A stretch of DNA of 47,589 bases from DTNV01 sp964388435 (lineage in GTDB: Archaea; Micrarchaeota; Micrarchaeia; Norongarragalinales; UBA8480), in NCBI GenBank assembly GCA_964388435.1, contig CAYMAH010000003.1, forward strand, positions 1 to 47,589, given 5' to 3'. Made by a program: the position numbers and the translations under genes. The stretch's first letter is position 1. Each line of letters opens with the position of its first letter. The notes below the pieces were generated by a model. The model worked only from the letters and a program-made list of their open reading frames with translations, did not search any database and was not told the origin of the DNA. Shown piece after piece: positions 15,900 to 22,701 of this stretch.

Positions 15900-16771
15900 A
15901 TGCCGGACCGGAATTCTACGCTGCGCAGCAGAGGTACAGCGACGCTAAAACGCCTGAGGAAAGGCTGGAAGCATTGAGAGAAATGTACCGTTTAGCTCCA
16001 AAGCACAAAGCAAGTGAAAACCTGCTTAAAGACATAACAACTAAAATAGGAAAAATAAACAAGGAAATAGGAAAAATAAAAAGGGAAAAATCAAGAAAAA
16101 AAGAAAAAGCGGAATTCAAAAAAGAAGGAGTTCAAACAACGATAGTAGGAGTTGAAAACGCTGGAAAAACAGCTCTGTTCAACATTCTTGCAGGACAGCA
16201 CAACCTATCAAGTCAAACCCCGTTTGAAACAAAAAAATTCACTCCGGGAACAATGAAATTCGAAAATATAAAAATACAATTGATTGACACTCCAAGCCTT
16301 ACCGAAGCGAATTTCGGCCAAATTTCAAGCCACTGCAAAAACTCTGAATTGATTATTTTTTTAATTGAAGAAAACGCAGAGAAAAAAATTCAAGATGAAT
16401 TTCTAAGTTGGCTTGACAGAAACAAAATAAAAAAAATAGTTTTAAAGCCAAAAAAAGATCTGACTGGATTACAAGAAGAAAACAACTACAACATTATCGA
16501 TGATAAAGATGTTGAAAAGATTAGGAAAAAAATCTTTGAAGGCCTGCAGATAATAAGAATTTACACCAAACCCCCACATGGGAAGCCGGACTACAGCGAG
16601 CCAATAATACTCAACAAGGGAGATACTGTAAAAGAGGCAGCCGCTAAAATCCACAAGGAGTTTGTCAATTTCAGAAGTGTTAAGGCTTGGGGTTCGACAA
16701 AGTTTCCAGGCCAGCAGATAAATTCAGACTATGAATTGAAAGATGGAGATTTAATAGAAGTAAAAGTCTAA
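15887..16771 (+). CDS. DRG-like GTPase with TGS domain, degenerate G4
   Basis: 294 aa. A basic helical N terminus (about 1-85) precedes a G domain with P-loop GVENAGKTAL (about 88-97), a G3-like DTPS (IQLIDTPS) and a C-terminal TGS domain (IRIYTKPPHGKPDYSEPIIL to the end). The order matches DRG GTPases. The G4 NKxD motif is not recognisable: the expected strand reads KKIVLKPKKDL, so guanine specificity may be lost. The C-terminal TGS with PPGKKPD-like segment is well kept, pointing to ribosome or RNA binding. Confidence 0.82.
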   Translation: MASLNAGPEFYAAQQRYSDAKTPEERLEALREMYRLAPKHKASENLLKDITTKIGKINKEIGKIKREKSRKKEKAEFKKEGVQTTIVGVENAGKTALFNILAGQHNLSSQTPFETKKFTPGTMKFENIKIQLIDTPSLTEANFGQISSHCKNSELIIFLIEENAEKKIQDEFLSWLDRNKIKKIVLKPKKDLTGLQEENNYNIIDDKDVEKIRKKIFEGLQIIRIYTKPPHGKPDYSEPIILNKGDTVKEAAAKIHKEFVNFRSVKAWGSTKFPGQQINSDYELKDGDLIEVKV

Positions 16772-18006
16772 GTCTTCTCGTCATCTTCAGATTTTTGGGA
16801 TTTTTTATACTTTAAGTAAGCGTAATAAGCAATTATTAAAATTACAGCAAGACCAATGAATTCATATAGAGATGAGGTTGAAAGCACGGGAGAAGGCTGA
16901 TTAACAGGAACAACGGGAACAGAAAGCAGAGATTGAGCCTGTTGTATTTCATTTGAGATTTGAGACATCAGCGAAATAGCCAGAGGATAAGCCGACTTTG
17001 AATTCATCAAAACGACAAGTTGATTATAATCAGCAGCAAGCTTTGTGAAATTGAATCCCTTAGACTGCAAAACTGAGATTGTCGAAGAGGATGAAATTAA
17101 TGAAAGTTGGCTCTTGATATTTGAAAATTCATTCAATGCCTGAATCTCCACCACTCTTGACTCAAAATTGCTAACCGCTTGGGAAGCGCTTGCATTGCTC
17201 AAAGTTGGAATGTTGTTGTAATAATTCAAAATAAGCTGAAAACTCTGAGGATTCGGAACTGACGGATATATATAATAAATCTTGGACATCAAACCAGAGG
17301 AGGTATTTGAATAACTGAGATTGTTAGCTATTGGAGTCAAAGCATTATCAAAAGCGTTTATAGCAACTATCACATTATAATAATCATTTAGCATATTTCC
17401 ATAAGAAGAATAAGTCATGTTGAAAGTCACGTCAGATATTGTCTGAGTCTGATTTAACTCTGACTGAGTTTGCAGAAAATTAATGCTGTCAGAATTCAAA
17501 ATAGAAGCGTAGTTGTAAATATTTTGAAGATAATTGGAAACATTGAAAAAGTTAATCTGAGGATTCAAACCTTCAACTTGCTGAAGAGCCTGCTGAGAAG
17601 CACTAACATTGTTCAACAACGAAGTTGAAAGAGAATTCAGATTAGAAGAAGAAAATGATGAGTAAGTTGGGTTAGAATTAAAAGAATTAAAGGAATTCTC
17701 TTCAAAAAAAAGATTGTACAAATCCTGAAGGATTGAATTATCATTAACAATGCTTCCAGATTCATAGTTAACTGCAACCAGAATATTGGGAGTGGAGTTT
17801 GAATTGCCGGAATACAAGCCCACAAGCCAGTAATTATTGCCGTTGAAGCTGAAAATATTAGGCTGTACAATGTAATTCTCATTAGCCCCCGATGGTATGA
17901 GAGAAGAAGCCGTTGTCCCAGCGGCTTCCTGTGAAACCTGAGCGCTTACTGAAAGAATTAAAAAACCCAGCAAAAGCAGGGGCTTCCAATCAACATTTAT
18001 TCTCAT
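16768..18006 (-). CDS. Asn/Ser-rich membrane-anchored surface protein, paralogue-like to 3204-4685
   Basis: 412 aa from ATG at 18006. I prefer this start because it gives a clean signal peptide (about 1-23, KPLLLLGFLILSVSAQ) and because a TATA box (GTTTTAAAC, 18031-18038) lies 25-32 nt upstream; the open frame continues to 18210 but that would run through this promoter and into the divergent gene. The mature part is N/S/Q-rich with many sequons, long helical regions, a single membrane helix near the C terminus (YEFIGLAVILIIAYYAYLKY) and a Lys/acidic tail. No known domain. Its stop overlaps the GTPase 3' end by 4 nt. Confidence 0.82.
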   Translation of the reverse strand: MRINVDWKPLLLLGFLILSVSAQVSQEAAGTTASSLIPSGANENYIVQPNIFSFNGNNYWLVGLYSGNSNSTPNILVAVNYESGSIVNDNSILQDLYNLFFEENSFNSFNSNPTYSSFSSSNLNSLSTSLLNNVSASQQALQQVEGLNPQINFFNVSNYLQNIYNYASILNSDSINFLQTQSELNQTQTISDVTFNMTYSSYGNMLNDYYNVIVAINAFDNALTPIANNLSYSNTSSGLMSKIYYIYPSVPNPQSFQLILNYYNNIPTLSNASASQAVSNFESRVVEIQALNEFSNIKSQLSLISSSSTISVLQSKGFNFTKLAADYNQLVVLMNSKSAYPLAISLMSQISNEIQQAQSLLSVPVVPVNQPSPVLSTSSLYEFIGLAVILIIAYYAYLKYKKSQKSEDDEKT

Positions 18007-18030
18007 AGTGATATAAAAAAACAAAAACAA

Positions 18031-18038
18031 GTTTAAAA
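18031..18038 (-). promoter_or_regulatory. TATA box of the 18006 surface-protein gene
   Basis: On the minus strand GGTTTTAAAC lies 25-32 nt before the ATG at 18006. Just upstream, CTTGCGCT (18041-18048) is repeated as its exact reverse complement AGCGCAAG (18142-18149) near the divergent hemerythrin-like gene, a possible pair of half-sites. Confidence 0.5.
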
Positions 18039-18180
18039 CCCTTGCGCTGAAATAGATTTTAATGGTTGTAAAGCGGTTAAAGGTTTTCCTAAAAACAAAA
18101 GACTTTTCACTTAAAAAAACCATTTGAAAAGATTCATTCAAAGCGCAAGTGTTAAAATCATTGAGTTTTAGAAAAAAAAC

Positions 18181-18642
18181 ATGATTATTCAAAACTTTCA
18201 AAAAGAACATGAAAACACCCTAAAAGAAATCTCAACACTAGAAACAATTTCAAGCCAAATTGAAGGCCCTGACGATTTTGAAAAAAACAGAAAAGAATTG
18301 AAAAGAATATCCGAACAATTCAATCAAATGTTTAAACATTTTGAAAGGGAGGAGATTGTTTTTGACAAGCTTGAAGAAAAGGGGATTAAAGGACCAGTGG
18401 AAGTAATGAGGGAAGAACACGAGGAAATGAAAGAAAAGGAAAAAGAATTTGATTTAATGATAAACAAGAAAAGATTAAACGGGGAGGAAGTTAAAAAGAT
18501 TATTTATGTAATAAAATATATTGCAGAGCTGCTTAAATCTCACATTCAAAAAGAAGAAATAATTATATACCCTTTAACTGTTGAGAAGCTTTCAAATGAA
18601 GAATTAAAGGAATGCGAGGAAAAAGCTGAAAAATTAAAATAA
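18181..18642 (+). CDS. Hemerythrin-like (HHE domain) protein
   Basis: 153 aa, four-helix bundle with candidate diiron ligands in order: QKEHE near residue 9, KHFEREE near 56, REEHEEM near 80 and KSHIQKEE near 121. This HHE pattern binds O2, NO or iron, or repairs oxidised or nitrosylated centres. It is cytoplasmic, highly charged and transcribed divergently from the surface-protein gene at 18006. Function inferred from fold only. Confidence 0.82.
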   Translation: MIIQNFQKEHENTLKEISTLETISSQIEGPDDFEKNRKELKRISEQFNQMFKHFEREEIVFDKLEEKGIKGPVEVMREEHEEMKEKEKEFDLMINKKRLNGEEVKKIIYVIKYIAELLKSHIQKEEIIIYPLTVEKLSNEELKECEEKAEKLK

Positions 18643-18690
18643 ACAAGTTAACAAAAAGCTTTTTAAGAATGAAATGAGAATGAATCTTCA

Positions 18691-18861
18691 ATGAAAAACA
18701 AGGCTCAGGTGTCAGCAGAGTATTTGCTTCTTGTCGCGTTAGGGTTGGTTATTATAATAGCTGGAATTACACTTGCAATGAAAGCAAACGACTTCGCTAA
18801 CGTCGTTTCTTCTCTCATAAGCAACGAGGCGAACCAAACCATTTCAATGATTTCAAGCTGA
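18691..18861 (+). CDS. Class III signal peptide mini-protein (pilin-like)
   Basis: 56 aa: MKNKAQVSAEYLLLVALG followed by a hydrophobic helix and a short polar tail ending in SNEANQTISMISS. The QxSxE motif (QVSAE) after a basic N terminus is the class III signal recognised by EppA-type prepilin peptidases in archaea, with cleavage expected before Q6. The mature product would be little more than a pilin helix, suited to assemble through its hydrophobic core. A related protein is at 33949. It stands alone between the hemerythrin-like gene and S19e. Confidence 0.8.
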   Translation: MKNKAQVSAEYLLLVALGLVIIIAGITLAMKANDFANVVSSLISNEANQTISMISS

Positions 18862-18981
18862 ATTCAAGTTAATAAAATCAACCAAAAACTTTTAAATTTT
18901 AACATTGTAAATTATATAGTATAAGCCATTAACTTAGCAGTATTTTTTTAAGGTCGTGGCTGACCGAGAGGTGTTTTGCAC

Positions 18982-19392
18982 GTGTCAGTAATTAACGTAG
19001 ATAGTCATAAATTGATAGGAGCTTTAAGCGAAGAGTTAAAAAAAGAGAGTGAAATAAAACCCCCTGAATGGATTTCGTATGTAAAGAGTAGTTCGCACAA
19101 TGAAAGGCCGATTGAAGAAAAAGATTTCTGGTACAAAAGGTGCGCCTCTCTTATGTTCAACTCATACAAAAGAGGAAATGTAGGGGTAAGAAGACTGAGA
19201 AAAAAATATGGGGGCAGAGTCCAGCACGTGGTTCACAGAAGCCACCACCGGCCAGCCGGAGGAAAGATAATAAGACTCGCACTTCAACAGCTTGAAAAAG
19301 CCGGTTTGTTTGAAAAGCAGAAGACGGGCAGGGTGATAACTTCAAAGGGAAGAAAACTTATGGATGAAATTTCAAAAAAAGTTGAGGGTTGA
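18982..19392 (+). CDS. rps19e: Ribosomal protein S19e (eS19)
   Basis: 136 aa. Typical segments: PPEWISYVKSSSHNERPIEE, FWYKRCASLM and GRVQHVVHRSHHRPAGGKII. Small-subunit protein. I choose GTG at 18982 because the ribosome binding site GAGGTG (18968-18973) stands 8 nt before it; the TTG at 18976 would be only 2 nt away. It heads the conserved archaeal cluster S19e-PDCD5-L39e-L31e-aIF6-prefoldin-FtsY. Confidence 0.95.
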   Translation: MSVINVDSHKLIGALSEELKKESEIKPPEWISYVKSSSHNERPIEEKDFWYKRCASLMFNSYKRGNVGVRRLRKKYGGRVQHVVHRSHHRPAGGKIIRLALQQLEKAGLFEKQKTGRVITSKGRKLMDEISKKVEG

Positions 19393-19661
19393 TGGAGGAG
19401 AAAAAAACAGATGAAGGCGAAAGGGAGGAGCTTAGAAACAGGGTGCTGCTTAAATCGCTTTTGGAGCAGGAAGCATATGACAGAATGTCAAACATAAAAA
19501 TATCAAGCCCTGAGCTTTACTCTAGGCTCGTTTCAATAGTAGTAAACCTTGCCCAAAGAGGGCAGATAAAGAAAAAAATAACGGAGGAACAACTTAAATT
19601 ACTGGTAAGCCAGATTTTAAGCCAGAGAAAAGAAGGAAGTATATTAAGAATATCAAAATAG
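19392..19661 (+). CDS. PDCD5-family DNA-binding protein
   Basis: 89 aa. Helical, with charged N terminus, then LKSLLEQEAYDRMSNIKISS, LYSRLVSIVVNLAQRGQIKK and KITEEQLKLLVSQIL, all characteristic of the PDCD5/TFAR19 family, whose archaeal members bind nucleic acid. The ATG overlaps the S19e stop (TGATG). Always beside S19e and L39e in archaea, suggesting a translation-linked role. Confidence 0.93.
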   Translation: MEEKKTDEGEREELRNRVLLKSLLEQEAYDRMSNIKISSPELYSRLVSIVVNLAQRGQIKKKITEEQLKLLVSQILSQRKEGSILRISK

Positions 19662-19672
19662 GTGTTATGAAA

Positions 19673-19837
19673 ATGTCAAGAAACAAAACACTTCAATTGA
19701 AGTTAAGATTAATCAAAAAAATGAAGCAGAATAAGAGAATTCCAGTGCTGGTTATAGGAAAGACAAACAGGAAAATAACCACAAATTCAAAAAGCAGGAA
19801 GTGGAGAAGCAATAAGCTTAAGTTAAAGGTGAAGTAA
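19673..19837 (+). CDS. rpl39e: Ribosomal protein L39e (eL39)
   Basis: 54 aa, very basic: MSRNKTLQLKLRLIKKM, then KRIPVLVIGKTNRKITTN and SRKWRSNKLKLKVK. L39e lines the peptide exit tunnel. Too short to be caught by simple ORF length filters. ATG at 19673 gives the canonical MSRNK start; an ATG two codons upstream (19667) is possible. It is followed 2 nt later by L31e. Confidence 0.95.
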   Translation: MSRNKTLQLKLRLIKKMKQNKRIPVLVIGKTNRKITTNSKSRKWRSNKLKLKVK

Positions 19838-19839
19838 AA

Positions 19840-20274
19840 GTGGCTGAAGAAAAAAAAGAACAAGATGATAAATCAACAATTACAGATGTAAAAGCAGAGG
19901 TAGTGGAAAAAACCGAAGTTAAAGAGGAAGCCAAAAAAGAACCTGCGAAAGAAGAGTCTAAAACAGCAAAACAGGAAGTTAAAGAAGCAGGCACAGAAAA
20001 GGAAAAACCAAAGGAGGAAATAATTCTTAAGAGAAATTATGTCATTCCACTGACAAAGGCGTACGAAAAGCCGAAAACAGTTAGGAATAAAAGAGCGATG
20101 AATATAATCCGCACTTTCGCAGCAAGGCATATGAAAGCAAATGAGGAAAACGTTAAAATTGGAGTTAAGATTTCAGAAATAGTCAATGCAAGAGGAGTAA
20201 GAAAACCTCCAAAAAAAATCAAAGTAACGCTTTCCAAAAACAAGGAAGGCGTGGTCAAATGTGAGTTGCAGTAA
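19840..20274 (+). CDS. rpl31e: Ribosomal protein L31e (eL31) with N-terminal charged extension
   Basis: 144 aa from GTG. Residues about 62-144 are L31e (LKRNYVIPLTKAYEKPKTVR, then AMNIIRTFAARHMKANEENV). L31e sits at the tunnel exit and takes part in binding SRP and nascent-chain factors. The first 60 residues are a Glu/Lys/Ala-rich low-complexity tail absent from typical archaeal L31e of 85-100 aa. No internal start with a good ribosome binding site separates the two parts. It is followed at once by aIF6 (1-nt overlap). Confidence 0.92.
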   Translation: MAEEKKEQDDKSTITDVKAEVVEKTEVKEEAKKEPAKEESKTAKQEVKEAGTEKEKPKEEIILKRNYVIPLTKAYEKPKTVRNKRAMNIIRTFAARHMKANEENVKIGVKISEIVNARGVRKPPKKIKVTLSKNKEGVVKCELQ

Positions 20275-20933
20275 TGTTTGAAATAGAAAAGGCTTCAATC
20301 AACAAGAATCCTTTCATAGGGCTTTACTTTAGATGCAATGAAAAAACTGTTTTTCACCCGAAGGGAATTGGAAAAGCAACCATCAGCAAGTTTGAAAAAG
20401 TTTTGAAAGCCGAGCCTTTAGAGTTATCAATAAGCGGGTCATCTTTAATCGGATTATACTCTGCCATAAACTCAACAGGTTGCGCAATTCCAAATTTCGC
20501 TTCAGAATCAGAAGTTAAAAACATTCATGGTTTAAACATTGTAAAAATCGGTGGAAATTTTTCAGCAGTTTCAAACAACATTCTAGTCAATGATAAAGGT
20601 TGTATAGCAAACCCAAAAATGCCTGCGGAAGAAATCAGAAAAATATCCGACTGCTTTGGCGTTGAAGTGGCAAAAATGAAAATAGGTGGTTTTAACCTAG
20701 TAGGAGCTTTCAACACCGCTACAAACAACGGAGTTTTGGCATGCAACAATTCAACAGAAGAAGAGCTTAAGGAAATTGAAAGCATTTTAAAGGTGAAAGC
20801 GGTTAGAGGAACAACCAACATGGGGTTAACCGCAAACAGTTTCGGGATTGTAGCAAATTCTAAAGGAGGTTTGGCGGGAGAGTCGACATCGGGTTTTGAA
20901 ATAAACAGAATTTTTGAAGCAATAGGTGATTAA
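20274..20933 (+). CDS. eif6: Translation initiation factor aIF6
   Basis: 219 aa with the five-fold repeat of the pentein fold (GSSLIGLYSAINSTGCAIPN, GGNFSAVSNNILVNDKGCIA, GFNLVGAFNTATNNGVLA, GTTNMGLTANSFGIVANSKG). It binds the large ribosomal subunit and blocks joining; release needs SBDS (encoded at 8950-9633). ATG overlaps the L31e stop. The LX gene commonly found immediately downstream in archaea is absent: pfdA starts 1 nt after the stop. Confidence 0.96.
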   Translation: MFEIEKASINKNPFIGLYFRCNEKTVFHPKGIGKATISKFEKVLKAEPLELSISGSSLIGLYSAINSTGCAIPNFASESEVKNIHGLNIVKIGGNFSAVSNNILVNDKGCIANPKMPAEEIRKISDCFGVEVAKMKIGGFNLVGAFNTATNNGVLACNNSTEEELKEIESILKVKAVRGTTNMGLTANSFGIVANSKGGLAGESTSGFEINRIFEAIGD

Positions 20934-20934
20934 A

Positions 20935-21327
20935 ATGAGTGAACAACTTGAAGCGCAGGCTTCTTATTATCAGTATCTTCTAGAGAAGACCAACGAGCAA
21001 ATAATGGAACTGCAAAGAATTTTAAACGAAAACAATGAGACCATTGAGTTTTTGAAGAACATCAAGGAGTTTGATTCAGGACTTCTTGAAATCGGAGTGG
21101 GAGTTATGATAAAAGCGCTTAAAATTGAAAAGCAAAGCGTTCTCTTACCGGTAGGCTCGGGAGTTATGGTGGAGAAAGATATAGAAGAAGCGGTAAAAAC
21201 GCTTAACGAAAGGGGAGTTCAATATGCCAACAATATCCACCAGCTGCAGCAGAGCTTCGCTGTGATAAATGAACAGCTTGAAAAGACAAGCGAGAAAATG
21301 AAAAAGGGAGAATCAAATGAAATGTGA
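20935..21327 (+). CDS. pfdA: Prefoldin alpha subunit
   Basis: 130 aa, long N- and C-terminal coiled coils around a beta hairpin with ESGLLEIGVGV-like and SVLLPVGSGVMVEKDIEE segments, as in GimA-type prefoldin. It delivers unfolded proteins to the thermosome as a hexamer with prefoldin beta. ATG at 20935 follows GGTG at the right distance. The last codons overlap the following zinc-ribbon gene by 11 nt. Confidence 0.92.
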   Translation: MSEQLEAQASYYQYLLEKTNEQIMELQRILNENNETIEFLKNIKEFDSGLLEIGVGVMIKALKIEKQSVLLPVGSGVMVEKDIEEAVKTLNERGVQYANNIHQLQQSFAVINEQLEKTSEKMKKGESNEM

Positions 21328-21484
21328 AAAATGCGGTTCAAACGACGTTGAAGTTTTGTTCACAGATGATTTTAAGCAGTTTTACTTAAAATGCAAAAAC
21401 TGTGGAGGCAACAGCGGTATAGAATCTATAAAAGACGATTACACTGATTTTCAAAAAAAATTAAAGAGTGGAAAAAATGTTTGA
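21317..21484 (+). CDS. Small zinc-ribbon protein between pfdA and ftsY
   Basis: 55 aa: MKCEKCGSNDVEVLF, FKQFYLKCKNCGGNSG and a charged helix to the end. Two CxxC pairs make a zinc ribbon. It overlaps pfdA upstream (11 nt) and ftsY downstream (8 nt, ATG at 21477), so it is firmly embedded in the operon and almost certainly expressed. It occupies a location where archaea usually have no such gene. Function unknown; RNA or ribosome contact is plausible. Confidence 0.8.
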   Translation: MKCEKCGSNDVEVLFTDDFKQFYLKCKNCGGNSGIESIKDDYTDFQKKLKSGKNV

Positions 21485-22700
21485 ACTCTTAAAAAAGAAG
21501 ATTTCCGGGTTTATTGACGGAATAACCAAAAAAGAAGAAAAGATTATAAAAGAGGAAAAAGCTGAAAAGAAATTAGAAGAAAAACCAGTAGAAATAGAAA
21601 AATCAAAACAAGAAGAAATTCAAAAAATTGAAACATTGCAGGAAGAATCGAAAAAAGAGAAAATTCAACAATATATCACAAAGGAAACCAAAAAAGAAGA
21701 AAAGCAAGAAATCGAATCAACAAGAGAAGTTGAAAAAAATGAATCTGAAAAAAATTTAATTGAAAAAAGGGAAGAAAAGCAAGAAGGAAAAAAAACTGTT
21801 GAAAAAGAGTTCAAGCCTTTCATAGGGATAAAACAAAAAATATCTAGCATATTCACTAATACGGTGGTGCTTGAGGCTAAAAATCTTGAGCCGGTATTCA
21901 ACAATTTCAAAACGTCTCTTCTTGAAAGCGACGTTTCATTCTCAACAGCGGATTTTATGGTCGACAATTTAAAAAACGAGCTTATCGGAAAAAAAGTTGA
22001 AAAAAATAAAGTCAATGAAGAAGTAAAACAACAGGTAATTTCAACTCTTGAAAAAATATTCAATGAAGGAGGAAGCAGAAGTTTTTTCGGAGACATTAAA
22101 TCAAAGCCATTCATAGTGCTTTTTGTAGGAACAAATGGAAGCGGCAAGACTACTACTGTAGCAAAAATAGCCTGGGAAGCTAAAAAGAAAAATATTTCAT
22201 CAGTGATGGTTGCTGCAGACACTTTCAGAAAAGCCGCAATAGAACAGCTTTCCGAACACGGGGAGAATATAAAAGTGCCTGTGATAAAAAGAGATTATGG
22301 TGCAGACCCCGCGTCAGTGGCTTTCGACGGCGTTTCTTACGCAAAGGCAAGAGGCATTGACCTTGTCCTTATAGACACTGCTGGAAGGCAGGAGACAAAC
22401 CAAAATCTGGTAAGAGAAATGGAAAAAATCAACAGGGTGGTTAAGCCAAACCTTAAGATTTTTGTTGGAGAGTCAATAGCTGGAAACGCGCTTGTAGAGC
22501 AGATTAAAAGCTTCAATAATGCTATCAAACTTGACGGGGTAATTCTTACAAAAACAGACTTTGACGTAAAGGGGGGAGTTCTTCTAAGTGTTTTTCACGA
22601 GGTTAAAATTCCCATTTTTTTCACTGCCAACGGCCAGCGATACGAAGATTTAAAAGATTTTAATTCCAATGAAATGATTAAAACTCTAATAAGTGGTTGA
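21477..22700 (+). CDS. ftsY: Signal recognition particle receptor FtsY
   Basis: 407 aa. The first 105 residues are a Glu/Lys-rich low-complexity tail that tethers the receptor to the membrane; the NG domain follows. Motifs: P-loop GTNGSGKTTTVAKI, the ADTFRKAAIEQL insertion region, DTAGRQETNQ, and TKTDFDVKGG (G4). It docks SRP-ribosome complexes at the translocon. The upstream GTG at 21468 is in frame, but ATG 21477 has the better context. It ends overlapping the leader of thrS by a few bases. Confidence 0.96.
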   Translation: MFELLKKKISGFIDGITKKEEKIIKEEKAEKKLEEKPVEIEKSKQEEIQKIETLQEESKKEKIQQYITKETKKEEKQEIESTREVEKNESEKNLIEKREEKQEGKKTVEKEFKPFIGIKQKISSIFTNTVVLEAKNLEPVFNNFKTSLLESDVSFSTADFMVDNLKNELIGKKVEKNKVNEEVKQQVISTLEKIFNEGGSRSFFGDIKSKPFIVLFVGTNGSGKTTTVAKIAWEAKKKNISSVMVAADTFRKAAIEQLSEHGENIKVPVIKRDYGADPASVAFDGVSYAKARGIDLVLIDTAGRQETNQNLVREMEKINRVVKPNLKIFVGESIAGNALVEQIKSFNNAIKLDGVILTKTDFDVKGGVLLSVFHEVKIPIFFTANGQRYEDLKDFNSNEMIKTLISG

Positions 22701-22701
22701 A

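Noticed and set aside
18007..18210. Long N-terminal extension of the 16768 surface protein
   Set aside because: It would begin inside the divergent gene's start region and run through a TATA box; starting at 18006 gives a clean signal peptide.
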